DNA of 64,000 nucleotides, taken from an uncultured Naasia sp. (GTDB lineage Bacteria; Actinomycetota; Actinomycetes; Actinomycetales; Microbacteriaceae). Below are positions 53,711-63,038 of the stretch, in pieces; the stretch's first letter is position 1, and every line of letters begins with the position of its first letter. A program made the position numbers and the translations under genes. The notes below the pieces were generated by a model. It saw nothing but the letters and a program-made list of their open reading frames with translations, was not told where the DNA came from and ran no database searches. The stretch spans positions 62,001-126,000 of the forward strand of contig CAJYYA010000008.1 of the NCBI GenBank assembly GCA_913778905.1, read 5' to 3'.

Positions 53711-54418
53711 GTGGCTGACACCAGCGAACTGGCCGGCGACACGGCGGCGCCCACCGCACTCCGCGTCCGCGTCGCAGCCGTCGACGACCACGAGTCGGTC
53801 CGCCTCGGATTGCGTGCCGCATGCCTCGACGCGGGGTACGAGTTCGTCGAGGAGGGTGCTGATGTCGACTCGCTCGTCGCCGCTCTGAACGGCCGCGAGG
53901 TCGACGTCGTCGTGCTCGACCTCTCGCTGGGCGACGGATCCGTCGTCACCGAGAATGTCAAGAAGATCCAGGCCACCGGCGCCGGCGTCCTCGTCCACAG
54001 CATCGCCGACCGGGTCGCGAGCGTGCGTGAGGCGCTCGCTGCGGGTGCCGCGGGGGTCATCCCCAAGTCGGCTGCCACCCAGACCGTCATGGCGGCCATC
54101 AAGACCGTCGCCGGCGGCGAGGTGCTCAACAACCTCGAGTGGGCGAGTGCCATCGATGCGGACGCCGACTTCGCCAAGGCCCAGCTGGGTCGCCGCGAGC
54201 GCGACGTCCTGCACCTGTACGCATCGGGGCTCCCGCTGAAGATGGTCGCGCTGCAGCTGGGCATCGCCGCGTCGACCGCCCGCGAGTACCTCGACCGCAT
54301 CCGGGTCAAGTACGTCGAAGTGGGCCGCCCTGCCCCGACCAAGGTCGACCTGCTTCGCCGAGCCGTGGAGGACGGGATCCTCCCCGGGCTGGACTCCGAC
54401 TCCGCAGATGAGCGCTGA
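53711..54418 (+). CDS. LuxR-type response regulator
   Basis: 235 residues. Receiver domain with acidic pair Asp25-Asp26 (VAAVDDHESV), phosphoacceptor Asp70 (VVVLDLSLGDGSV) and Lys119 (GVIPKSA). A C-terminal LuxR-like helix-turn-helix spans about 157-225 (GRRERDVLHLYASGLPLKMV). GTG 53711 is preferred with GAG 7 nt upstream. Its stop overlaps the histidine kinase start by 11 nt. The Lys-Ser after the receiver beta5 and the long linker are typical of the NarL group. Target genes are not apparent. Confidence 0.88.
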   Translation: MADTSELAGDTAAPTALRVRVAAVDDHESVRLGLRAACLDAGYEFVEEGADVDSLVAALNGREVDVVVLDLSLGDGSVVTENVKKIQATGAGVLVHSIADRVASVREALAAGAAGVIPKSAATQTVMAAIKTVAGGEVLNNLEWASAIDADADFAKAQLGRRERDVLHLYASGLPLKMVALQLGIAASTAREYLDRIRVKYVEVGRPAPTKVDLLRRAVEDGILPGLDSDSADER

Positions 54419-55691
54419 GGCTCCCACAGCTGACGCTCCGGACCCGAGGCGGCCCGCGAACCCCATCACCTCCGGCCAGGTCGAGGTGGTCATCAGCACG
54501 TCGATCAGCGTCATCGGCCTGATCTTCGCCGCGCAGGCGCTGCCGCCGCTCCTCAATCAGATGCCGCTCATGGCGACCCCCGGCGGCTTGACGGCCATAG
54601 TCGCCGTCTTCGGATCCCTCGTCCTCGCCGGGCTGGCCGCGATCTTCCGCCAGTGGACGCGCTCGGTGTTTGGCCTCGTGTCGGGCGTCTACCTGCTGAC
54701 CCTCGCGATCTGGCCCCTCATCGTCCCCGCCATCGAGCAGGGCGACGCTCCGTGGATCTTCTACCTGGCCAACGTCGCATCCGCGTGCGCCGTCAGCGCG
54801 GCGAGGTGGCCCATCGCGCTCGGCTACGTCGCGGTCACACCCGTGGTGCTCGCGCTGGTGCGCATCACCCCGAGTGGGGGAGACGTCGGCGTGCTCGACG
54901 CGGTGCTCGACGGGATCTACGCCTTCCTCATCGGTCTGGTGCTCCTCGTGATCATCCTGTCGCTGCGGCGGGCCGCACGCGAGGTGGACCGTGCGCAGGG
55001 GTTCGCCCTGGAGAGCTACACGACGGCGGTGCGCCACAACGCGACCGAGAGCGAGCGCGTCCGCGTGGACGCACTGGTGCACGACAACGTGCTGGTCACG
55101 CTCCTCTCGGCGGCGCGGGCCAACACCCCTGAGACCAAAGCGCTCGCCGTGAAGATGGCCCGCGGGGCGATCATGCACCTCGAGGACGCCCAGACCACCT
55201 TCCCCCTCATCGGCGCGGATGTCGCCGTCGACGAGCTCATCGGCCGCCTCCGCCTCGCCGCCGCGGATCAGCACGAGCTGGTCGCGGTGAGCATCCATGT
55301 CGATTCGTCGACCGAGATCCCCGGTGCGGTCGCGGAGGCGCTCGTCGAGGCGGCCACGCAGGCGATGGTGAACAGCGGGAACCACGCATCCGGTGGGGGG
55401 CGTCTGACCGATGTGACGCGCTCCCTGGTCGTGACGACATCGGGCTCCGGGATCGAGATCCGCGTCGAGGACGACGGTGTGGGCTTTGACATCGAGCGGG
55501 TTCCGCTCGAGCGGCTCGGCGTCCGGCGGTCGATCGTCGAGCGGATGTCTCAGGTCGGCGGAGTCGCCGAGATCGAATCGCGACCCGGGGCGGGTACACG
55601 GGTCACGTTGCGGTGGCCGGCTCTCACGCCCGACGACTCGCAGGATCTCACCGAGATCGTCTCCCTCCGGGCGGGTGAGTACAGCCTGTGA
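54408..55691 (+). CDS. Membrane sensor histidine kinase
   Basis: 427 residues. About five or six helices in residues 25-186, then a dimerisation helix with the candidate phospho-His225 in DALVHDNVLV, and an ATPase domain with N box ALVEAATQAMVNSGNHA, G1 EDDGVGFDIERV and C-terminal GAGTRVTLRWP. The phospho-His context differs from standard HisKA_3 (HDxxAH). It overlaps the response regulator upstream and the next gene by one base, so the three are one unit. Confidence 0.87.
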   Translation: MSAEAPTADAPDPRRPANPITSGQVEVVISTSISVIGLIFAAQALPPLLNQMPLMATPGGLTAIVAVFGSLVLAGLAAIFRQWTRSVFGLVSGVYLLTLAIWPLIVPAIEQGDAPWIFYLANVASACAVSAARWPIALGYVAVTPVVLALVRITPSGGDVGVLDAVLDGIYAFLIGLVLLVIILSLRRAAREVDRAQGFALESYTTAVRHNATESERVRVDALVHDNVLVTLLSAARANTPETKALAVKMARGAIMHLEDAQTTFPLIGADVAVDELIGRLRLAAADQHELVAVSIHVDSSTEIPGAVAEALVEAATQAMVNSGNHASGGGRLTDVTRSLVVTTSGSGIEIRVEDDGVGFDIERVPLERLGVRRSIVERMSQVGGVAEIESRPGAGTRVTLRWPALTPDDSQDLTEIVSLRAGEYSL

Positions 55692-56761
55692 TGTCGGTCT
55701 CGCGCACCACGATCCTCGCGTCCGGCGCCCTGTTCTCCCTTTACCACATCGTTCTCGGTGCGTTCGCGCTCCGTGGTGAGTCGGATGCGATCTCCCCGAT
55801 CGTCGCGATGGTGCTCTACGGCTTCGCCACCGTCCTGAGCCTCTGGCCGCTGAGCCCGGTCGCGATGACGCCGGGGCTCGCCGCGTTCAACGTCGGTGTC
55901 GCCGCGGCCGTCTGCTTCCTCGTCACGGCGCATCTCGATCCGACGACAGCGGCCGGGTACGAGACGTGGCATGTCGCCGCAGTCGGAACGCTCATGACTG
56001 TCACGGCGGTGCGGCGGCAATTCCTCCTCGGCTGGATCGGCACGGGCATCCTGGTCGTCCAGTCCGTCGCGTGGGGCGGCTTCGCGAAAGCGCTCGACAT
56101 GGGTGTGATCGGCAGTGTCGTATGGATCGGCCTCGCGCACATGCTGTCCATCGCGCTGTCGAAGGCCTCCCGCGATGCCCGCCTGTTCAGTCTCGCCGAG
56201 CGTGAGGCCGTCGATTGGCGTGCGGCCCAGGAGGCCTACCTCTACGAACGCCAGTTCCGTCTGCTGCAGACCAGCCGAACCGCCGAAGCCATGCTCCGAC
56301 GGATCATCGCGACGGGTGGCGACATCACCGAAGCCGAGCGGATCGATTGCTTCATCCTCGAGGGGGCTCTCCGGGACGAGATCCGCGGTCGCCGGTTGCT
56401 GAACGACGCCGTGCGGAACGAGATCATGGCGGCACGGCGGCGGGGCGCAACGGTACAGCTCCTCGACGAAGGGGGCATCGACGATCTGAGCGACGTCGAG
56501 GTGGACCGCATCCTGAACAGCATCGCCTCGGCGCTGTCCCGGAGTGAGGCCGATCGCATCGTCATCCGGACGGTGCCGTCGGAATCCGAGATGGCGGTCA
56601 CGGTGGTCGGGCTGCGCACCGTGGGCGATGCGAGTGCGAGCGCCCTGTCCGAGGACCATGACGACGAGCTGGATCTGTGGCTGGAGATTCCGCGCCGCGA
56701 ACCCGTTCCGGCCCGGGCGCCCGCAGCCGAGGCTGTACCCCCGGTGGAACGGTCCGTCTGA
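55691..56761 (+). CDS. Membrane protein with kinase-like but ATPase-less cytoplasmic domain
   Basis: 356 residues. About six membrane helices (residues 8-158) followed by a charged cytoplasmic helix (ALSKASRDARLFSLAEREAV) and a helical/beta region with ERIDCFILEGALRDEIRGRR and VRNEIMAARRRGATVQLLDEGG. The arrangement parallels the neighbouring kinase, but there is no phospho-His motif and no N, G1 or G2 box, so it cannot be a kinase alone. It may act as an accessory sensor or adaptor for the upstream pair. Start overlaps the kinase stop; GTG 55688 is the alternative. Confidence 0.7.
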   Translation: MSVSRTTILASGALFSLYHIVLGAFALRGESDAISPIVAMVLYGFATVLSLWPLSPVAMTPGLAAFNVGVAAAVCFLVTAHLDPTTAAGYETWHVAAVGTLMTVTAVRRQFLLGWIGTGILVVQSVAWGGFAKALDMGVIGSVVWIGLAHMLSIALSKASRDARLFSLAEREAVDWRAAQEAYLYERQFRLLQTSRTAEAMLRRIIATGGDITEAERIDCFILEGALRDEIRGRRLLNDAVRNEIMAARRRGATVQLLDEGGIDDLSDVEVDRILNSIASALSRSEADRIVIRTVPSESEMAVTVVGLRTVGDASASALSEDHDDELDLWLEIPRREPVPARAPAAEAVPPVERSV

Positions 56762-56968
56762 CAGGCTGAGGAACTCCTGTCCCATTTGTACCCCGGTAGT
56801 CCTCCCAAATGACGACTACACGCTTTCCGGGTGATGTCACAGACTGAAGGGGCTAGGCGCTCCTCACAGTGGGCGCCGACCGGCCACTCGCCGACAAGGG
56901 TAAGCAGGCGAGTGGACTGGGGGCGAGTCGTAGTGACATTCGGGTTGTCACTTCGTCTCGGGGTTTAC

Positions 56969-56998
56969 GAGGGCCGGTTCAGGGGTGGACCGGCCCTC
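56969..56998 (+). terminator. Hairpin terminator in the 56.8-57.1 kb gap
   Basis: GAGGGCCGGTTC and GGACCGGCCCTC have an exact 12-bp stem except for one G-T/A change next to the 6-nt loop. It lies 208 nt past the last stop, far for a simple mRNA end, which leaves room for a separate transcript. Confidence 0.75.
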
Positions 56999-57117
56999 AT
57001 TCCCGTTTAACACATGGATCCCGGCGTGCACCCGCGGCCAGGTGCCCCGCCTGATCGTCCGTCCTCCCTTCGGCGGATTTCGTCGTGCCTCGCTCGAGCG
57101 GGGAGTGGGCCGCGCCC

Positions 57118-57123
57118 TACCGT
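57118..57123 (+). promoter_or_regulatory. -10 of leaderless histidine kinase transcript
   Basis: TACCGT ends 7 nt before the ATG at 57131. GAGGG in between could also serve as a weak ribosome-binding site. Confidence 0.45.
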
Positions 57124-57130
57124 GAGGGCC

Positions 57131-58381
57131 ATGACACGCTTCACACGCATCCCTCGCGGATTCGATCTGGTCGCTGCGGCAGCGTTCGGCACCCTATGGG
57201 TCGTCGCCGAAGCGGGGCGGGTCCCGCCACTGGTGGACTCACCGGGCGAGGCCCTGCGGACCTGGCTGGTGCTCGCCGGGTACGTGGTGGCGATAGCAGT
57301 CGTCAGGTGGTCCCCGGCCGTGGCCGTCAGCGTGATCACGCTCGTGCCGATACTCCAGGCCTCGGGTGTGCTCGCCCCTCTCGGACCGACGCAACAGCCC
57401 ATCTACCTCGCCTCCTTCTGGCTCGCATTCGCCATCGCCCGAAGCGGTCCCTCCTCTGTTGCGGTGCTCACGCTGGTGCTGTCGCTGATCCAGGCGACCA
57501 TGATCGGAGTGAGCGCTCAGAGCTGGGTGGAGGCGGTCGATTCGGAGCCGGCTCCGGTGGCGACCGATTTGACGCCGTCCGGGCCGAGCGTGGCGATTCT
57601 CTACCTGGCTCTGTTCGCCGCGGCCTGGATACTCGGTTACGTCCTCCGTATGAACGGCGAGCGGAGCGCCGAGCGACGACGTCTCGCCGGTGTCGAGGCG
57701 GACCTGGAGACGGTGGAGGCCGAGCTGGAGGTCGTCCGCGAACGGGGGGCGATTGCGCAGGAGGTCCACGACGTGTTGGCGCACTCGCTGGCGGTCGTCG
57801 TCGCGATGGCCGACGGGGCCAGGTTCATTCGCGAGAAGCGGCCCGACACTACGGATGGGTCCCTGCGCGACATCGCCGACGCAGCCAGGAACGCGCTCGT
57901 CGACCTGCGTGGACTGATGGAGGAGCTGACGGATCAGACGGCCCGCCCGCAGCCCGGGCTCGGCGACCTCGACGCCCTCTTCGATCGCATCCGAGCTGCG
58001 GGGTCTGCCGTGACAGTGATCGAGCACGGCGAGGTGGACGGGCTCACCCCGGCGCAGGAGCTGGCGGTCTTCCGAATTCTTCAGGAGGCGTTGACCAACG
58101 TTCTGAAGCATGGTGGACGCGGTGGTGAGGCGACCGTCTCACTCGACTGGCGGGGGGCCGGCCTCGCGGCAACGGTGCACAGTCGCGGAGCGGAGTCGCC
58201 TGACGGGGCTTCATCGGCGGATCTGTCACCGGGCCGCGGTTTCGGGTTGCGCGGGATGGCGGAAAGGGCGCGGTTGGCCGGCGGGTGGCTGACAGCGGAG
58301 CCCACTGAGGAGGACGATGGTGGCTTCCTCGTAACCGCCTTCATTCCCACTGCGGTGCGCGACGAGCGGGTCGTCGCGTGA
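57131..58381 (+). CDS. Sensor histidine kinase, HisKA_3 type
   Basis: 416 residues. Membrane helices in about residues 11-171, a coiled linker (ERRRLAGVEADLETVEAELEVV), phospho-His213 in IAQEVHDVLAHSLAVVV (the HisKA_3 signature) and an ATPase domain with ALTNVLKHG and GRGFGLRGMAERARLAGG. This is the DesK/NarX-like type common in actinobacteria. Its stop overlaps the response regulator start. Confidence 0.93.
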   Translation: MTRFTRIPRGFDLVAAAAFGTLWVVAEAGRVPPLVDSPGEALRTWLVLAGYVVAIAVVRWSPAVAVSVITLVPILQASGVLAPLGPTQQPIYLASFWLAFAIARSGPSSVAVLTLVLSLIQATMIGVSAQSWVEAVDSEPAPVATDLTPSGPSVAILYLALFAAAWILGYVLRMNGERSAERRRLAGVEADLETVEAELEVVRERGAIAQEVHDVLAHSLAVVVAMADGARFIREKRPDTTDGSLRDIADAARNALVDLRGLMEELTDQTARPQPGLGDLDALFDRIRAAGSAVTVIEHGEVDGLTPAQELAVFRILQEALTNVLKHGGRGGEATVSLDWRGAGLAATVHSRGAESPDGASSADLSPGRGFGLRGMAERARLAGGWLTAEPTEEDDGGFLVTAFIPTAVRDERVVA

Positions 58382-59073
58382 TCGAGACGGAGCCGCCCAT
58401 CCGCGTGGTGATCGTCGACGATCAGCGGCTCTTCGTCCATGGGCTGTCGATGCTGATCGGATCGCAAGACGACCTGCAGCTCGTAGGGACCGCGGCCGAC
58501 GGGGCAGAGGCGCTCGCCGTTGTGGCCGAAACCGAGCCTGACGTCGTGCTCATGGACATCCGGATGCCCGTGATGAACGGATTGGAGGCGACCTCGCGCC
58601 TCCGTGGTTCGAGCCTCACGCCCGGCTACTCGCCTCCTCAGGTCATCGTGCTCACCACCTTCGGTCAGCGGGAGGCGGTCGTGCGATCCCTGCGGAGTGG
58701 AGCGGCCGGTTTTCTGACGAAGGACGCGACGCCCGAAGCGGTTCTCGACACCATCCGGTCCGTGCATCGCGGCGATGCGTCGCCCGATCGGCTGACCGAG
58801 CTTCTCGACGGTGTCGCCCCCGGCGCCGACGACCAGGCGGTCGACCGCGGACACCGCGCACGCGGCGAGCTTCTCGGGGCGCTGACCCCCAGAGAGCGCG
58901 AGATCCTGCTGCTGGCCGCGAAAGGTCTGCGCAACAGCGAGATCGCCGCATCCGCTTTCGTGAGCGAAGCGACCGTGAAGACTCACATCAGCCGCATCCT
59001 GGCGAAGCTCGGCCTGCGTAGCCGAGCGCAGGTCATCGTCCTCGCACACGAGAACGGACTCGTCTCGCGCTGA
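58378..59073 (+). CDS. NarL/FixJ-type response regulator
   Basis: 231 residues. Asp14-Asp15 in VVIVDDQRLFV, phosphoacceptor Asp60 in VVLMDIRMPVMNG and Lys in GFLTKDATPE form the receiver. The LuxR helix-turn-helix is LTPREREILLLAAKGLRNSEIAASAFVSEATVKTHI. It starts with GTG inside the kinase stop (GTGA), so it is the cognate partner of the preceding kinase. Confidence 0.94.
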   Translation: MIETEPPIRVVIVDDQRLFVHGLSMLIGSQDDLQLVGTAADGAEALAVVAETEPDVVLMDIRMPVMNGLEATSRLRGSSLTPGYSPPQVIVLTTFGQREAVVRSLRSGAAGFLTKDATPEAVLDTIRSVHRGDASPDRLTELLDGVAPGADDQAVDRGHRARGELLGALTPREREILLLAAKGLRNSEIAASAFVSEATVKTHISRILAKLGLRSRAQVIVLAHENGLVSR

Positions 59074-59106
59074 CATCCCGGTCCAGCCTCCCCGTTTGTA
59101 CGGGTG

Positions 59107-59150
59107 TTCCGGCTCAGTTGGTACGCCGCAACGTTCTCACTGAGCCGGAA
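59107..59150. terminator. Bidirectional hairpin between convergent response regulator and accE
   Basis: TTCCGGCTCAG and CTGAGCCGGAA form a perfect 11-bp stem over a 22-nt loop. On the plus strand AATAACCG follows; on the minus strand CACCCGTACAAACGG follows. Confidence 0.7.
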
Positions 59151-59163
59151 TAACCGTGCGAGG

Positions 59164-59385
59164 TCAGGACCAGGGGGTGGCGGCGTCCCAGGAGCGGAGT
59201 GCGCGCTGCGAGCGGGCCCATCCCGACAGGCGGGGCGGGGTCACCGGGTGGGCCGCGGGCGCGGGAGCACTCGCTGCCACGGCGCTCAGCACGGCGATGA
59301 CGGCGGCGAGTTCCTCGTCGGACGGGTTGCCCGAGAGCACCCGCACCGCCCTGGGATCAACGCCGCCCGCTGCCGACTCGCTCAC
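59164..59385 (-). CDS. accE: Acyl-CoA carboxylase epsilon subunit
   Basis: 73 residues. The pattern [22 protein letters not shown] followed by an Ala/Pro linker and [20 protein letters not shown] is typical of the small actinobacterial epsilon chains, whose start resembles a PEGN/GNP-type helix and whose end has the W-x-x-x-R pattern. It stabilises the alpha-beta carboxylase complex and is found only in actinobacteria. GTG start overlaps the beta subunit stop (GTGA). Confidence 0.85.
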   Translation of the reverse strand: MSESAAGGVDPRAVRVLSGNPSDEELAAVIAVLSAVAASAPAPAAHPVTPPRLSGWARSQRALRSWDAATPWS

Positions 59386-60983
59386 AGGGGGATGTTCCCG
59401 TGCTTCTTCGCCGGCTGCGTCGCGCGCTTGGTGCGGAGCGCGCGCAGGGCCTTGACGACGACGACGCGGGTTGCGGCCGGCTCGATCACGCCGTCCAACT
59501 CGCCGCGCTCGGCCGCGAGGAACGGGCTCGCCACGTTGTACGTGTACTCGTTGGCCAGGCGGGTGCGCACCTCGGCGACGTTCTCGCCCGCCTCTTCCGC
59601 GCGCTTGATCTCGCCGCGGTAGAGGATGTTGACCGCACCCTGACCGCCCATGACGGCGATCTCGGCGGTGGGCCAGGCGTAGTTGAGGTCGGCGCCCAGC
59701 TGCTTCGAGCCCATGACGATGTAGGCGCCGCCGTAGGCCTTGCGCGTGATGACCGTGACGAGGGGCACTGTGGCCTCCGCGTAGGCGTAGAGGAGCTTGG
59801 CGCCGCGGCGGATGACGCCCGTCCACTCCTGGTCGGTGCCGGGCAGGTAGCCGGGCACGTCCACGAGGGTGAGGACGGGGATGGAGAACGCGTCGCAGAA
59901 GCGCACGAAGCGTGACGCCTTCTCGCCCGCCTCGATGTTCAGGGTCCCGGCCATGGCGCTCGGCTGGTTCGCGATGATGCCGACCGAGCGGCCCTCGACT
60001 CGGCCGAAGCCGACCACGATGTTGGGGGCGAAGAGCGGCTGCGTCTCGAGGAACTCGCCGTCGTCGACGATGTGCTCGATTACCGTGTGCACGTCGTAGG
60101 GCTGGTTGGGACTGTCCGGGATGACCGTGTTGAGCCGGCGGTCACCATCGGTGATCTCCAGCTCGGCGACCGTGTCGAAGATCGGGGCCTCGGTCATGTT
60201 GTTGTCGGGAAGGAACGAGAGCAGCGAGCGGGCGTAGTCGAGCGCGTCGTCCTCATCGCTCGCGAGGTAGTGCGCGACACCCGAGCGGGTGTTGTGGGTC
60301 AGCGCGCCGCCCAGCTCCTCCATGCCGACGTCCTCACCGGTGACTGTCTTGATGACGTCGGGTCCGGTCACGAACATCTGGCTGGTCTTGTCGACCATGA
60401 TGACGAAGTCGGTGAGCGCGGGGGAGTACACCGCACCACCGGCGGCAGGGCCCATGACGATCGATATCTGGGGGATGACGCCCGACGCGGCCGTGTTGCG
60501 GCGGAAGATCTCGCCGTACTTGCCGAGGGCGACGACCCCCTCCTGGATGCGTGCTCCGCCGGAGTCGAGGATGCCGATGATGGGCACGCCGGTCTTGAGG
60601 GCGTGATCCATGACCTTGATGATCTTCTCGCCGGCGACCTCGCCGAGCGAGCCGCCGAAGACCGTGAAGTCCTGCGAGTAGACGGCGACCTGACGACCGT
60701 GGATGGTGCCGAGGCCGGTGACGACCGCGTCGCCGTAGGGGCGCTTCTTCTCCATTCCGAAGGCATGGGTGCGGTGGCGCACGTATTCGTCGAGCTCGAC
60801 GAAGGAGCCGTGATCGAGCAGCTGCTCGATACGCTCGCGGGCGGTCTTCTTGCCCTTCGCGTGCTGCTTGGCAGCCGCGGCCGCCCCGCTTTCGGTGACC
60901 GCCTCCGCGAAGCGGTTGCGCAGATCCTGCAGCTTCCCCGCGGTGGTGGACATGTCGGGGCCGGGCGTCGTCTCGTCGGTCAC
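59382..60983 (-). CDS. accD5: Acyl-CoA carboxylase beta subunit (propionyl-CoA type)
   Basis: 533 residues, carboxyltransferase. N half: [51 protein letters not shown] and [17 protein letters not shown] (acyl-CoA oxyanion hole). C half: [26 protein letters not shown] and [19 protein letters not shown] (biotin oxyanion hole). It transfers carboxyl from AccA3 biotin to propionyl- or acetyl-CoA. GTG 60983 is chosen behind a -10 box; ATG 60953, ten residues inward, is the alternative. Confidence 0.95.
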   Translation of the reverse strand: MTDETTPGPDMSTTAGKLQDLRNRFAEAVTESGAAAAAKQHAKGKKTARERIEQLLDHGSFVELDEYVRHRTHAFGMEKKRPYGDAVVTGLGTIHGRQVAVYSQDFTVFGGSLGEVAGEKIIKVMDHALKTGVPIIGILDSGGARIQEGVVALGKYGEIFRRNTAASGVIPQISIVMGPAAGGAVYSPALTDFVIMVDKTSQMFVTGPDVIKTVTGEDVGMEELGGALTHNTRSGVAHYLASDEDDALDYARSLLSFLPDNNMTEAPIFDTVAELEITDGDRRLNTVIPDSPNQPYDVHTVIEHIVDDGEFLETQPLFAPNIVVGFGRVEGRSVGIIANQPSAMAGTLNIEAGEKASRFVRFCDAFSIPVLTLVDVPGYLPGTDQEWTGVIRRGAKLLYAYAEATVPLVTVITRKAYGGAYIVMGSKQLGADLNYAWPTAEIAVMGGQGAVNILYRGEIKRAEEAGENVAEVRTRLANEYTYNVASPFLAAERGELDGVIEPAATRVVVVKALRALRTKRATQPAKKHGNIPL

Positions 60984-60990
60984 GCGCTTC

Positions 60991-60996
60991 ACGATA
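60991..60996 (-). promoter_or_regulatory. -10 of leaderless accD5 transcript
   Basis: TATCGT on the minus strand ends 7 nt before the GTG at 60983. Confidence 0.5.
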
Positions 60997-61113
60997 CCGG
61001 GGACATCGCGGCGGGAACCGTTGACCTTTCCTCCAAAAGGAGGACGCCGAGGTTGCCCCGTGGAGCGGTATCACGCGGGCTCCTCCCGGCTCCCGACGGC
61101 GACGAGGAGCCCA

Positions 61114-61119
61114 TACGCT
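61114..61119 (+). promoter_or_regulatory. -10 of leaderless birA transcript
   Basis: TACGCT ends 6 nt before the GTG at 61126. Confidence 0.5.
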
Positions 61120-61125
61120 CGACGC

Positions 61126-61896
61126 GTGACTCACGAGCTCTCCGGCCGCCCCGCTCCCGCCCGTGTCGAATGGATCGACAGGGTCGGTTCGACGAACGTC
61201 GAACTCGTGACGCGTGCGGGAGCGGATCCCGCCGCATGGCCCCATCTCTCGGCTCTCGCGACGACCGATCAGACAGCGGGGCGCGGTCGACTCGATCGCG
61301 TGTGGACGGCCCCGCCGGGAACCGCCCTTGCTCTGTCCGTGGTGGTGCGTCCGGACATCCGTCCCGACGCCTACGGTTGGCTCTCGCTCCTGGCGGGAGT
61401 GGCGATGACACGAGCCCTCCAGGATCTCGGGGCGGTGGCCACGCTCAAGTGGCCGAACGATGTGCGGATCGGAGGCCGCAAGGTGTGCGGCATTCTGTCC
61501 GAGCTCCTGCCCGACCTCTCCGGTGCCGTCGTCGGGTCCGGAGTCAACATCACTCTCGCGAAGGCGGACCTGCCGGTGCCCACGGCGACGTCGCTCGCCG
61601 TGGAGGGCGTCGTCGCGTCTGCCGATGACGTCGTGGCCGCTTACCTGCCCCATCTCGCGACCCTCGTCGCGCGGCTCGAGGAGTCCGGAGGGGACGCGCC
61701 TGCCGCAGGGCTCGTACGGGAGACGTCCGATGCGCTCGACACCCTGGGGCGCTCCGTGCGGGTGCTGCTGCCCGACGGATCGACGCGGATCGGAACTGCG
61801 ACCGGCATCGACGACGACGGCCGCCTGAGGGTCGAGCAGGACGGGCTACCGCCACTCGTCGTCTCGGCCGGAGAGGTCACCCATCTACGGTATTAA
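61126..61896 (+). CDS. birA: Biotin-[acetyl-CoA carboxylase] ligase
   Basis: 256 residues. The ligase core has STNVELVTRAG, TTDQTAGRGRLDRVWTAPPG (biotinyl-AMP loop), LKWPNDVRIGGRKVCGILSE (catalytic Lys region) and GSGVNITLA. The C-terminal SH3-like domain ends EVTHLRY. It lacks the N-terminal DNA-binding domain of E. coli BirA, so it is a ligase only. Divergent from the carboxylase beta and epsilon genes whose alpha partner it biotinylates. Confidence 0.93.
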   Translation: MTHELSGRPAPARVEWIDRVGSTNVELVTRAGADPAAWPHLSALATTDQTAGRGRLDRVWTAPPGTALALSVVVRPDIRPDAYGWLSLLAGVAMTRALQDLGAVATLKWPNDVRIGGRKVCGILSELLPDLSGAVVGSGVNITLAKADLPVPTATSLAVEGVVASADDVVAAYLPHLATLVARLEESGGDAPAAGLVRETSDALDTLGRSVRVLLPDGSTRIGTATGIDDDGRLRVEQDGLPPLVVSAGEVTHLRY

Positions 61897-61902
61897 TGAG
61901 GC

Positions 61903-62505
61903 ATGGCTTCGGGGACTCGTCGCAGTGACGCCGCACCCAGCGGCCGTCATACCGGCTCGACCCCGCCGATCGACACTCCCCAGCCCGGATCGGCGACCGA
62001 ACAGACCGTCGCTCGCCTCCATCCGTCCGCGCGCAGGCTGGTTGTCCCGTCCATCGCCTCCATCGCCGTCAGCGGAGCGGCCGTCTACAGTGCCGCGTCG
62101 GCGTCCGACACACTGCACCGATTGGCGTTCGCCGGCGGAGGTCTGATCGCGATCCTCGGGATCGGCGTCATCCCGTTCCTTCTCTGGGCGAGCCGGGTCT
62201 ACCTCATCACCACCCGCCGTATCGTCGCCCGTAAGGGCGTGTTCACCCGCGAGCGGAGGGAGCTGCCGCACAGCCGCGCCAATCTGCTCGAACTGCGTCA
62301 GAGCGCGCTTCAGCGGATGGCGGGAACCGGCGACCTCGTCATCCTGCAGGGCGAGCGGGAGGTGTTCCGTCTCCTCGATCTGCCCGGCGCGGGCCTGGTC
62401 GAAGAGGCTTTGAGGGATCTGATGGAGCATTCGAGCGGCTCCACGTATGCGCGAACGCGGCAGCCCGAGGCTACCCGCCGGGCGTTCGACCCGCCCGCGC
62501 GCTAG
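61903..62505 (+). CDS. Membrane protein with bacterial PH domain
   Basis: 200 residues. A hydrophilic head, two membrane helices (about 46-90: LVVPSIASIAVSGAAVYSA and LIAILGIGVIPFLLWASRVYL) and then a bacterial PH-like domain starting TTRRIVARKGVFTRERRELP. A GAGG lies about 5 nt before the ATG. It starts 6 nt after birA, and the pair plus gtrA and purK match the mycobacterial order. Function unknown. Confidence 0.85.
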   Translation: MASGTRRSDAAPSGRHTGSTPPIDTPQPGSATEQTVARLHPSARRLVVPSIASIAVSGAAVYSAASASDTLHRLAFAGGGLIAILGIGVIPFLLWASRVYLITTRRIVARKGVFTRERRELPHSRANLLELRQSALQRMAGTGDLVILQGEREVFRLLDLPGAGLVEEALRDLMEHSSGSTYARTRQPEATRRAFDPPAR

Positions 62506-63038
62506 ACCTGGCGGCGGCGGAGTCGACTGGGGCTGTAGACCCAGTGGCGGTAGAGCCCGAAGCGCAGGAGCGAACCGAGCAGGAGCCCGACGACGTTGGA
62601 CGAGATGTTGTCGGCGAGCAGCGAGGTGAAGCCGAGCACGTAGTGCGAGATCCAGAGGCAGAGTAGGCCGACGCCCATGCCGGCCAGGCTGACGATGAGG
62701 AATTCCAGGGCCTCCCGCGTGCTGTCGCTCCTCCGATGCGGGCCGAAGGTCCAGTAGCGGTTGCCGATCCAATTCGCCGCGATCGCCAGGGTCGTCGAGA
62801 TGAGCTTGGCGATGAGCGGCCCCTCGTGCACGGCATTCGGCGAGAGGACGGTCAGCAGGAGGAGATTGAAGACGCCGAAGTCGACGACGAAGCCCACGCC
62901 GCCGACGAGGGCGAATTTGACGAGCTGCCCGAGGAGGCCCCGCGAGCGTTCGCGCAGCGTCACGAGCGGACGGCCGCGATCCGCGGGCCGGGTGTCGAGC
63001 TGCACCTCATCGGCGGCTGACGTCTGTTCGGCGGTCAC
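62502..63038 (-). CDS. GtrA-family membrane protein
   Basis: 178 residues with four helices, starting FALVGGVGFVVDFGVFNLLLL, then IANWIGNRYWTFG-type motif (IAANWIGNRYWTFGPHRR), which is diagnostic. GtrA-like proteins move or flip polyprenyl-linked sugars for surface glycosylation. GTG 63038 chosen; the frame runs 63 nt further upstream. The stop overlaps the convergent PH-domain gene. Confidence 0.88.
   Translation of the reverse strand: MTAEQTSAADEVQLDTRPADRGRPLVTLRERSRGLLGQLVKFALVGGVGFVVDFGVFNLLLLTVLSPNAVHEGPLIAKLISTTLAIAANWIGNRYWTFGPHRRSDSTREALEFLIVSLAGMGVGLLCLWISHYVLGFTSLLADNISSNVVGLLLGSLLRFGLYRHWVYSPSRLRRRQV

Larger units (their letters stand above)
56762..57130 (+). other. 369-nt gap with hairpin: possible terminator or small RNA
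   Basis: Between two plus-strand two-component units. Near 56783 the words CATTTG and CAAATG flank TACCCCGGTAGTCCTCC as an inverted repeat. A perfect 12-bp hairpin follows at 56969, with attcccgttt after it. A short open frame at 56869-57054 has no support. The last part holds the promoter of the 57131 kinase. Confidence 0.5.

Noticed and set aside
56869-57054. Small ORF of 61 codons in the two-component gap
   Set aside because: It crosses the hairpin at 56969, has no ribosome-binding site and has no recognisable sequence.
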